64,000 nucleotides of DNA from Nguyenibacter vanlangensis (GTDB lineage Bacteria; Pseudomonadota; Alphaproteobacteria; Acetobacterales; Acetobacteraceae). Position 1 is the stretch's first letter. Each line of letters begins with the position of its first letter. The notes beneath the pieces are model-generated. The model saw only the letters and a program-made list of their open reading frames with translations, did not search any database and was not told the DNA's origin. Below, piece after piece: positions 18,236-25,806 of the stretch. The position numbers were made by a program, and so were the translations under genes. The DNA lies in assembly GCF_038719015.1 (NCBI RefSeq), contig NZ_CP152276.1:692001-756000 (forward strand), in the 5' to 3' direction.

Positions 18236-19681
18236 ATGCGCAGGCTCGTCATGACGTTCGGCGTGATGGTACTGGGCCTGCTGGCGGGCGTTGCATCGGC
18301 ACGGCCCGATGCGGCAGGCGTGCCGGCACGGCATGACATGACCGGCCCGGCCACGCCGATCGATCGGCCCCTGGTCGATCGGGGGGCCTATGTCGCGCGG
18401 CTGGGCGGCTGCGCGGCGTGCCATACCGCGCTGCACGGCCGTGCCTATGCCGGCGGGCTGGAGATCAGGACCCCGATCGGTGCGATCTACTCGCCCAACA
18501 TCACCCCCGATCCGCGCCACGGGATCGGCCGCTACAGTTTCGCGGATTTCGACCGCGCGGTGCGGCGTGGCGTGCGGCGGGACGGGGCGAGCCTGTATCC
18601 CGCGATGCCCTATCCCGCGTTCGCGCGCATGACCCAGGAGGACATGCGCGCGCTCTATGCCTATTTCATCCATGGCGTGCGGCCCGTATCGCAGGCCAAC
18701 CGGCCGGTGGAGATCGCCTGGCCGCTATCGATGCGCTGGCCGCTGGCGGTCTGGCGCGCGCTGTTCGCGCCCGCGCCGGCCGCCTTCGTGCCGGCCCCCG
18801 GCGAGGACCCGGTGGTGGCGCGGGGGGAATATCTGGTGACCGGTCCGGGTCATTGCGGCGCCTGCCATACGCCGCGCGGCTTCGCGATGCAGGAGGTGGC
18901 GCTGGATGCGCGCGGCGGCGCGGCCTATCTGTCGGGCGGCGCGCCGATCGACAACTGGGTGGCGCCCAGCCTGCGCAGCGATCCGGTCCTGGGGCTGGGA
19001 CGCTGGTCCGAGGAAGATCTGTATTATTTCCTGAAATCGGGGCGGACCGATCATGCCGCGATCTTCGGCGGCATGGCCGACGTGCTGGCCTGGAGCACGC
19101 GATATTTCACCGACGGCGATCTGCGGGCGATCGCCAGATACCTGAAGCACCTGCCGGCAGTCCCCCCGGCGCGGGGCGATTACGTCTATGACCCCTCGAC
19201 CGCCGAGATGCTGGACGAAGGCAAGATCGCCGGCGTGGCGGGGGCGGAAATCTATCTGCGCGAATGCGCCGTCTGCCACAGCGTCGACGGCGCCGGCATT
19301 CCGCGGCTGTTCCCGCCGCTGGCCGGCAACCCGGTGGTGGTGACCGACGATCCGACATCGGTGGTCAATGTCGTGACCAATGGCGGGGTGCTGCCGCCGA
19401 CCGACCGGGCGCCGTCGGCGGTGGCCATGCCCGCCTATGGCGCGACGCTGTCGCCGCAGCAGATCGCCGACGTGGTGAACTTCATCCGTACCGGCTGGGG
19501 CAACGATGCGCCGGCCAATGTCTCGCCCGCGGAGGTGGTGAGGCTGCGTGACGGAGGGAAGCCGATATCGCCCGGCTGGAATGAATCGGGCGGCGGATGG
19601 CTGATCCTGCTGCCGCAGCGTTATGGCGCCGGCTGGACCTTCGCCCCGCGGACCCATGCGGGAATCGATGATGCGCAATAG
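18236..19681 (+). CDS. adhB: alcohol dehydrogenase cytochrome c subunit II, three haems
   Basis: Membrane-associated tri-haem cytochrome c that takes electrons from AdhA and reduces ubiquinone. It has a signal peptide (cleavage near ASA-RP) and three CxxCH sites: CAACH from Cys59, CGACH from Cys207 and CAVCH from Cys344. The surrounding blocks PIGAIYSPNITPD, PYPAFARMTQEDMRALYAYF, APIDNWVAPSLRSDPVLGLGRWSEEDL and PPLAGNPVVVTDDP are those of acetic-acid-bacterial AdhB and related gluconate or sorbitol dehydrogenase cytochromes. The start at 18236 is preceded by GGGGTGAGCGGG; a longer frame from 18113 overlaps adhA and lacks a signal peptide. Length 481 aa. Confidence 0.92.
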   Translation: MRRLVMTFGVMVLGLLAGVASARPDAAGVPARHDMTGPATPIDRPLVDRGAYVARLGGCAACHTALHGRAYAGGLEIRTPIGAIYSPNITPDPRHGIGRYSFADFDRAVRRGVRRDGASLYPAMPYPAFARMTQEDMRALYAYFIHGVRPVSQANRPVEIAWPLSMRWPLAVWRALFAPAPAAFVPAPGEDPVVARGEYLVTGPGHCGACHTPRGFAMQEVALDARGGAAYLSGGAPIDNWVAPSLRSDPVLGLGRWSEEDLYYFLKSGRTDHAAIFGGMADVLAWSTRYFTDGDLRAIARYLKHLPAVPPARGDYVYDPSTAEMLDEGKIAGVAGAEIYLRECAVCHSVDGAGIPRLFPPLAGNPVVVTDDPTSVVNVVTNGGVLPPTDRAPSAVAMPAYGATLSPQQIADVVNFIRTGWGNDAPANVSPAEVVRLRDGGKPISPGWNESGGGWLILLPQRYGAGWTFAPRTHAGIDDAQ

Positions 19682-19697
19682 GCGACGCGCAATAAGA
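19670..19697. repeat. 14-bp tandem duplication across the adhB stop codon
   Basis: The unit GATGCGCAATAGGC, which contains the adhB stop TAG, is followed at once by GACGCGCAATAAGA. Eleven of fourteen positions agree. The second copy lies after the gene and holds a TAA. Confidence 0.65.
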
Positions 19698-19767
19698 GTG
19701 GCATTCGGGCATGATCGCGCCCATCTCTGTCCTTTCCATCGTTCGATGCGTGACGCGAGGCGGGAGC

Positions 19768-20472
19768 ATGCGCAATATCGTCGTCCTGACGGGCGCCGGG
19801 ATCAGCCGGGAGTCCGGCCTGCACACATTTCGCGACGGCGACGGGGTCTGGAGCCGTCACGACATCGCGGAGGTCTGCACGCCGGCGGCCTTTCGCCGCG
19901 ACCCGCTGCTGGTGAACGGTTTCTATAACGACCGCAGGGCGGAGGTGATGCGGGCGGCGCCCAATGCGGCGCATCACGCGCTGGCGCGGCTGGAGCGTGC
20001 CGCGCGCGACGGGCAGTGGGCGGGCGACATCCTGGTCGTGACCCAGAACATCGACGATCTGCACGAGCGCGCGGGCAGCCGCGACGTCGTGCATATGCAT
20101 GGCGAAGTCCGCCGGGTGCGCTGCATATCGTGCGGCGCGACGCCGGGCTGGGACGATGATTGCCTGCCGCACACGCCCTGCCCGCGTTGCGGCGCCGCGT
20201 CGCTACGGCCCGACATCGTCTGGTTCGGCGAGATGCCCCTGCATATGGAACGGATCCAGGCGGCGCTGGCGGCCTGCGACCTGTTCGTCACGATCGGCAC
20301 CTCGGGCACGGTCTATCCGGCGGCAGGTTTCGTGGCGCAGGTCTGCGCCCATGCCGACACGCTGGATATCAACCTGCGTCCGCCGGCCGAACCGGGGCTG
20401 TTCGACCGGTCCATGGTCGGCCCGGCCAGCCGGACGGTGCCGTGCTGGGTCGCGGAGGTGCTGGCCGGATGA
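19768..20472 (+). CDS. cobB: sirtuin, NAD-dependent protein deacylase
   Basis: Sir2-family enzyme of 234 aa that removes acyl groups from lysines using NAD. All key parts are seen: the NAD-binding GAGIS-x-ESGL-x-TFRD block at the N-terminus, TQNIDDLHERAGS, the catalytic histidine in HMHGEVRRVRC, and four zinc cysteines (CISCG and CPRCG). GTSGTVYPAAGF and the LDINLRPP stretch complete the Rossmann fold. The start at 19768 follows GAGGCGGGAGC; a longer frame adds 19 residues before the NAD motif with no support. It overlaps the next gene by four bases (ATGA). Confidence 0.94.
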   Translation: MRNIVVLTGAGISRESGLHTFRDGDGVWSRHDIAEVCTPAAFRRDPLLVNGFYNDRRAEVMRAAPNAAHHALARLERAARDGQWAGDILVVTQNIDDLHERAGSRDVVHMHGEVRRVRCISCGATPGWDDDCLPHTPCPRCGAASLRPDIVWFGEMPLHMERIQAALAACDLFVTIGTSGTVYPAAGFVAQVCAHADTLDINLRPPAEPGLFDRSMVGPASRTVPCWVAEVLAG

Positions 20473-21089
20473 GGCCCGGGACGGAGGAAGCGGCGCTGGA
20501 GGCGCTGGTGCGCGAGGTCCGGGCCTGCCGGGCCTGTGCCGGCAGCCTGCCGCTGGGCCCGCGGCCGGTGCTGCATGTCTCGACGACCGCGCGGCTGCTG
20601 ATCGCCAGCCAGGCGCCGGGCACGCGGGTGCACGAGACGGGGATTTCGTTCAACGACGCGTCGGGGGATCGGCTGCGCGGCTGGCTGGGGATCGACCGGG
20701 ACCTGTTCTATGATTCCCGCCGCATCGCCATCCTGCCGATGGGGCTGTGCTATCCGGGGCGGCTGGCCGGCGGAGGGGACCGGCCGCCGCGGGCGGAGTG
20801 CGCGCCGCTGTGGCGCGCGCGGCTGCTGGCGGCGATGCCGCAGGTGCGGCTGACCCTTCTGGTCGGCGCGTACGCGCAGGCGGCGGTACTGGGACCCGGG
20901 CGGGTCGAGGACCGGGTGCGGGCCTATCGCGACCTGGTGCCGCGATATTTCCCCCTGCCCCATCCCTCGTGGCGCACCGGCGCGTGGGAGCGGCGCAACC
21001 CGTGGTTCGCCGAGGAGGTGATTCCGGCGCTGCGCGCGGCGATCGCGCCATTCCTGGAGCAGGCCCTAACACGCTCCAGATCAGCCTGA
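20469..21089 (+). CDS. uracil-DNA glycosylase family protein
   Basis: Protein of 206 aa of the uracil-DNA glycosylase superfamily (a family 4/UdgX-like relative). Visible blocks are VRACRACAGSLPLGPRPVL, LLIASQAPGTRVHETGISFNDASGDRLRGWLG (the GxAPG-type motif I region), AILPMGLCYPG and the C-terminal FPLPHPSWR (motif with the active His). The cysteine pair CRAC recalls the iron-sulphur site of family 4 enzymes, but a full four-cysteine set is not evident. The start codon overlaps the sirtuin stop, so translation is probably coupled. The stop overlaps the convergent MarC gene by nine bases. Confidence 0.82.
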   Translation: MRPGTEEAALEALVREVRACRACAGSLPLGPRPVLHVSTTARLLIASQAPGTRVHETGISFNDASGDRLRGWLGIDRDLFYDSRRIAILPMGLCYPGRLAGGGDRPPRAECAPLWRARLLAAMPQVRLTLLVGAYAQAAVLGPGRVEDRVRAYRDLVPRYFPLPHPSWRTGAWERRNPWFAEEVIPALRAAIAPFLEQALTRSRSA

Positions 21090-21815
21090 GCCGGCGGCGG
21101 CGCGCACGATGCCGAGCGCCAGGCCCTTGATCCCGGACGAGAGGATCTGCACCCCGATGCAGAGCAGGATCAGCGCGGCCAGGCGCGAGACGATGCGCGC
21201 GCCGGTCACGCCCAGCAGCGCCATCAGCCGCTCGGCATAGGCGTAGGCCAGCCAGATCGTGGCGGCCACGACGATCGCGGCGACCGACAGCGCGACATAG
21301 AAGGCCGGCCAATCGCCGTCGGTCGGGCGCGCCGCGCTGAGCGCGATGGCCACCGAGATGGTGCCCGGGCCGACGGTGAACGGCATGGTCATGGGAAAGA
21401 ACGCCATTTCCGTCCAGCTTGGGGCGGCGGCGGTGCGGCCGCCCTGCAGGGCCTGCTGTTCCTTGCGGGCGGCAGCGGCCTCGGGCGCCTGCAGCAGAGC
21501 CCAGGCGCGCACCGCCACCACCAGGCCGCCGGCGATTCGCAGCGAATCGATGGTGATGCCAAAGAAGGCCAGGATGGCGCTGCCGATCCAGATCGAGGCG
21601 ATCAGCAGGCTGGCGGAATAGAGGGCCACGGCCCGGGCCAGCGCGCGCGATTCCGAACGCGGCCGGCCTTCCGTCACCTGGGTGAAGATCAGCGCGGCGC
21701 CCAGCGGGTTGACGATGGAGAACAGGGCCGGAAAGGCGAGCAGGAACGTGTTGCTGAATTCCGTGACCGCATGTCCCCAATCGCGGGTGACGGCGGCGTG
21801 CAGGCCAGGGGGCAT
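21081..21815 (-). CDS. MarC family integral membrane protein
   Basis: Inner-membrane protein of about 244 aa with six hydrophobic helices. The family blocks FLLAFPALFSIVNPLGAALIF near the start, FPMTMPFTVGPGTISVAIAL in the middle and LLCIGVQILSSGIKG at the end are clear. MarC was once linked to multiple antibiotic resistance, but that role was not upheld in E. coli and the function is unknown. ATG 21815 is preferred; an in-frame ATG at 21854 would add 13 hydrophilic residues. The 3' end overlaps the uracil-DNA-glycosylase-like gene on the other strand. Confidence 0.9.
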   Translation of the reverse strand: MPPGLHAAVTRDWGHAVTEFSNTFLLAFPALFSIVNPLGAALIFTQVTEGRPRSESRALARAVALYSASLLIASIWIGSAILAFFGITIDSLRIAGGLVVAVRAWALLQAPEAAAARKEQQALQGGRTAAAPSWTEMAFFPMTMPFTVGPGTISVAIALSAARPTDGDWPAFYVALSVAAIVVAATIWLAYAYAERLMALLGVTGARIVSRLAALILLCIGVQILSSGIKGLALGIVRAAAGSG

Positions 21816-21911
21816 GGCGATCGTTCCCGGGCGCGGGTCCGCCGGGCCATCCATGGCGGACGGCCGGGGCGGGTGCGGTCCTGGAACGTGTTTACGAAGA
21901 CGTGACGCCCG

Positions 21912-23987
21912 TCAAGGGGCGGCCGGCGGCATTCCGTCGGCGGCCAGCCCGTGCATGGTCGCGCGCACATCCGCGACGCTCTGCGGCAGGCAGCACAGGA
22001 AGCTCTGCCGCGTTTCGTCGCCTTCCTGGATCGGCCAGGAGGTCAGGCCCAGATCGTTATAGACGTCCAGCATGGACGGTCCGACGCGCCAGAAGACGGG
22101 CTGGCGGCCTTCCTGCACCGCCAGGTCGCGCAGCCACCAGATGGCCGAGGCGCAATCGTCCCATGCGCCGGCGGGATCGCCCAGGCCGATCAGGTAGGGC
22201 CCGACGCGCAGGAAGGGCAGCAGGGCCGCGCCGGCCTCGCCGGGCAGCAGGCCCGCCGGCGTCAGGGGGCCCAGATCGTCCAGCGCGTGGTCCAGGGCGT
22301 GATAGTGGGCGCGCCCGGCCTCGTCCCACGCCTCGATCGCGATTCGGCCGGGGCGGATCAGGCGGCCGATCATCACCAGCCCCAGCACCACCGCCAGCCC
22401 GACGGTCCAGCGCGCGACCCCGTGGGTCGAGGTGAAGAGCATGACCTCCCACCAGCTCCCGCCGACCTCGTCCTGCGGGCCCGAGCAGGCCAGCACCAGG
22501 ACGCAGCCGATCAGCAGCACCAGCGACAGGATGGTCGGGAATGCCAGCGGTTCGCTGAGGATGCGCGCGTGGCGGTAATAGGAACTGCGGAACGGCGCGA
22601 TCAGGATCGCGACCAGGGCCAGGATGCCCGGCACGGCGGGGGATGCGCCGCGCAGCAGGGTCAGCGCGGCGGCCCCGATCAGCAGGGCCAGCGTGACCTT
22701 CCAGGCCAGGGTCACGCGCTGCGACAATCCGACCGCCAGGCCGATCAGGGCGACGCCGATCAGCGACAGCAGGTAGTCCCCCGCCACGCCCACCAGATGG
22801 TGCAGCCCGCCGGCACGGGTCCAGGAGGCGGGATCGAGAATGGTCAGCGCGATCAGCAGCGCGCCGCAGATCGATACCGCGCCCGTGGCCACGACGACCG
22901 AGAAATCGGCCTCGCTTTCACGGATGACGTGGCTGGGCCGGGCGTCGCGGGGGCCGCGCAACGGCTCGCGCGGCGCGCCGGCGCCCGGCCGGTCCTTGCG
23001 CGCCAGGACGGCGTCGCCGCGCAGGAACAGTTCGTGCCCGGCGAACATCAGCCCGGCCAGGAAGAGCGGGATGATGTAGTAGAACAGCCTGAAGACCAGG
23101 ATCGTGCTGACGATCTGCGACGGCGGCAGATAGGGGCTGAGCGCCAGCATCATCGCCCCGTCGAACACGCCCAGGCCGCCGGGCACGCTGGCGACCAGCC
23201 CGGCCGTGTACGAGGCGATATAGATCGCCAGGAACACGCCATATCCCAGCCCGATCCCGCCCGGCAGGAAAATATAGGCGATGCCCGCCGTGGCCGCGAC
23301 CTCGGTCGCGGCGACCAGGGTCTGGGCCAGGGCCATGCCCGGACGCGGCAGCGCGACGGTGTACCGCCACAGCCTGAGCCTGGCCAGGCGCAGCCCCAGC
23401 AGGATGTAGCCCACCACCCCGATCCACATCGCGACGCCGACGGCGGACAGCACCACATGCGGGATGCGGGCGCCGAGGACCGGGATCGCCCCGGGTTCCA
23501 GCACCAGGACCGCGCCGACCAGCGTGCCGGCGCCCAGCAGATAGGTGGCCGAGCAGAACGCGATGATCTGCGCGATGTCGAATGTCCCGAGGCCCCAGTT
23601 GCCGTAGAGTCGAAAACGCACCGCCGCCCCGGAAATCGCGGCGAATCCCAGATTGTGCGACAGGACGTAGGAACAGAACGAGGCGAAGGCGGTACGCCGG
23701 AAGGACATGCGCCGCCCCACCTGGACCACCGCCAGGCAGTCATAGAAGGACAGGATGAAATAGGAGAGCAGGGTGCAGCCGACGCCCAGCACCAGGGTGG
23801 TGGTGGGTATCGTGCGCAGGGCGGCGAGGATGTCGTCCCAGTGCAGGTCGCGGACCTGGTGCTGGACGACGAGGATGGCGGCGATCATCAGCCCCAGCCC
23901 GAGCGCATGGGGCAGATGCCGCAGCAGCCGTTGCCAGCCGGGCGGAATACGGGGCGTGCCTGACGTGTTCTGCCGCTTCAGGAACAT
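21912..23987 (-). CDS. MprF-like lysylphosphatidylglycerol flippase/synthetase, shortened C-terminus
   Basis: Membrane protein of 691 aa. The first 330 residues form the UPF0104/MprF flippase domain (ILSFYDCLAVVQVGRRMSF, FCSYVLSHNLGFAAISG, ASVPGGLGVFDGAMML). Further helices reach to about residue 560. A soluble part follows with the start of the DUF2156 aminoacyl-transferase fold (FLRVGPYLIGLGDPAGAWDDC, VFWRVGPSMLDVYNDLGL), but the protein stops some 40 residues later. Full MprF proteins run to about 850 aa. Only about 95 bases separate the stop from the MarC start, so the missing part is not downstream. It may be a functional flippase without synthetase activity, or a decayed gene. It lies 50 bases after the lysyl-tRNA synthetase gene, whose product would supply Lys-tRNA for a true MprF. 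Confidence 0.85.
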   Translation of the reverse strand: MFLKRQNTSGTPRIPPGWQRLLRHLPHALGLGLMIAAILVVQHQVRDLHWDDILAALRTIPTTTLVLGVGCTLLSYFILSFYDCLAVVQVGRRMSFRRTAFASFCSYVLSHNLGFAAISGAAVRFRLYGNWGLGTFDIAQIIAFCSATYLLGAGTLVGAVLVLEPGAIPVLGARIPHVVLSAVGVAMWIGVVGYILLGLRLARLRLWRYTVALPRPGMALAQTLVAATEVAATAGIAYIFLPGGIGLGYGVFLAIYIASYTAGLVASVPGGLGVFDGAMMLALSPYLPPSQIVSTILVFRLFYYIIPLFLAGLMFAGHELFLRGDAVLARKDRPGAGAPREPLRGPRDARPSHVIRESEADFSVVVATGAVSICGALLIALTILDPASWTRAGGLHHLVGVAGDYLLSLIGVALIGLAVGLSQRVTLAWKVTLALLIGAAALTLLRGASPAVPGILALVAILIAPFRSSYYRHARILSEPLAFPTILSLVLLIGCVLVLACSGPQDEVGGSWWEVMLFTSTHGVARWTVGLAVVLGLVMIGRLIRPGRIAIEAWDEAGRAHYHALDHALDDLGPLTPAGLLPGEAGAALLPFLRVGPYLIGLGDPAGAWDDCASAIWWLRDLAVQEGRQPVFWRVGPSMLDVYNDLGLTSWPIQEGDETRQSFLCCLPQSVADVRATMHGLAADGMPPAAP

Positions 23988-24037
23988 TGCGAGTCGGGGG
24001 GCAGGTCCGGGAGCGTCATGACGGCGATGCCGCTGCT

Positions 24038-25675
24038 TCAGCCGGCGGCGTCGTCGGATGCGTCGGCGACCGCATCCGCGGCGGGGGCGCGGATCAGGGC
24101 CGTTTCGATCAGCGCCACGGTTTCCGACACGCCGTACAATCCGGTGAAGATCCCGAAGCGCGGCCCCTCTTTCTGGCCCAGCAGGACCTCGTACAGGCAG
24201 CCGAACCAGTCGCGCAGGGCGGCGAAGCCGTGGCGCTTGCCGATTTCGAAGACCAGGTTCTGCAGCGTGTCCGGGTCGGTGGGCGCGTCTTCGAGCCCGC
24301 GCAGGCTTTCGGCCAGGTCGGCCAGGGCGGTGCGTTCGTGCGGCGCGGGCGCGCGGTAGGTCTTCGCGGGGCGCACGAAATCGGCGTAGTAGACGACGGC
24401 ATGTTCCACCAGCCGCGCCAGCATGGGGCAGGTCTCGGGCGATGCCGCGGCGTCGTAGCGGCGGATGAATTTCCACAGCACGTCGGCGGTTTCGGCATTC
24501 GCGACGCTGGCCAGGTTCAACAGCATGCCGAAGCTCAGCGGGCTGCCGTCATCGGCGCCGATGGCGCCGCCATGGATGAACCAGGCCGGATTGGCCAGCA
24601 GGGCCGCGTCGTCGGCCGGCGTTTCCCCGGCACGGGCGACATTGGCCAGGTATTCGTCCGCCGCCTTGGGGATGACGTCGAAGAACAGGCGCTTCGCCCG
24701 CTGCGGGGCGTTGAACATGTACTGACCCAGGCTTTCCGGCGGGGCATAGCGCAGCCATTCCTCGACCGAGATGCCGTTGCCCTTGGATTTGGAGATCTTC
24801 TGTCCGTTTTCGTCGAGGAAGAGTTCGTAGGTCAGGCCGGCGGGCGGTTCGCCGCCCAGGATACGGCAGATCCTGCCCGAGAGCTTGACGCTGTCGATCA
24901 GGTCCTTGCCGGACATTTCGTAATCGACGCCCAGCGCGTACCAGCGCATCGCCCAGTCGGCCTTCCACTGCATCTTGGCATGGCCGCCGGTCACCGGGGT
25001 TTCGAAGGTCTCGCCCGCATCGTCGGTCCAGCGGACTGTCCCGGCGGCCGCGTCGATCGCATCCATGCGAACCTGCATGACATGGCCGGTGCGCGGATGG
25101 ATCGGCAGCACCGGGGAATAGGTCGCCCTGCGGTCCGGACCCAGGGTCGGCGCGATGACGGCGACGATTTCGTCATGCACTTCGAGCACCCGGCGCAGGG
25201 CGGCGTCGAAGCGGCCGCCGGTATAATAGTCGGTGGACGAGGCGAATTCGTAGGCGAAGCCGAACCCGTCGAGGAACGCGCGCAGCCGCGCATTATTGTG
25301 GGCGGCAAAGGATTCATGCGTGCCGAACGGATCGGGGATGCGCGACAGCGGCTTGCCCAGATGTCCGCGCAGCATGTCGCCGTTGGGCACGTTGTCCGGC
25401 ACCTTGCGCAGCGCGTCCATGTCGTCCGAAAAGGCCAGCAGCCGGGTCGGGCGGCCGGTCAGCCTGGTATAGGCCTGGCGCACCCACGAGGTGCGCGCGA
25501 CCTCGCCGAACGTGCCGATATGCGGCAGGCCGGACGGCCCGTATCCGGTTTCCAGCAGGGCCGGCGCGTCGGCCGGGGCGCCCTTTTTCTCGACATGGGC
25601 CGCCAGCTTCCGGGCCTCGTCGAACGGCCAGGCCTTGGGCAGGGAATTGGGGACGTTGCGGTTCTGTTCGGGCAT
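24038..25675 (-). CDS. lysK: class I lysyl-tRNA synthetase
   Basis: LysRS1 of 545 aa, charging tRNA-Lys. It is a Rossmann-fold class I enzyme, unrelated to the usual bacterial class II LysS. The HIGH-like motif is in GPSGLPHIGTFGE near residue 50, and the KMSKS motif is KISKSKG near residue 300. FDAALRRVLEVHDEI and TGGHAKMQWKADWAMRWYALGVDYEMSGKDL are family blocks. Alphaproteobacteria commonly carry this archaeal-type enzyme. ATG 25675 is chosen; a longer frame from 25714 adds 13 unlikely residues. It lies directly upstream of the MprF-like gene on the same strand, so the two may be co-transcribed. Confidence 0.95.
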   Translation of the reverse strand: MPEQNRNVPNSLPKAWPFDEARKLAAHVEKKGAPADAPALLETGYGPSGLPHIGTFGEVARTSWVRQAYTRLTGRPTRLLAFSDDMDALRKVPDNVPNGDMLRGHLGKPLSRIPDPFGTHESFAAHNNARLRAFLDGFGFAYEFASSTDYYTGGRFDAALRRVLEVHDEIVAVIAPTLGPDRRATYSPVLPIHPRTGHVMQVRMDAIDAAAGTVRWTDDAGETFETPVTGGHAKMQWKADWAMRWYALGVDYEMSGKDLIDSVKLSGRICRILGGEPPAGLTYELFLDENGQKISKSKGNGISVEEWLRYAPPESLGQYMFNAPQRAKRLFFDVIPKAADEYLANVARAGETPADDAALLANPAWFIHGGAIGADDGSPLSFGMLLNLASVANAETADVLWKFIRRYDAAASPETCPMLARLVEHAVVYYADFVRPAKTYRAPAPHERTALADLAESLRGLEDAPTDPDTLQNLVFEIGKRHGFAALRDWFGCLYEVLLGQKEGPRFGIFTGLYGVSETVALIETALIRAPAADAVADASDDAAG

Positions 25676-25806
25676 GATGGGGCGGAAGCTAGGAACTGGA
25701 GCGGCACGGGTCAATCCAAACCATACACCAGATCGGCCGGCACCGATTCGCCAAATGCGCGCCGGGAGGGCGACAGCCGGCCGGTTGTCCCCTATATGTT
25801 CCTGTC

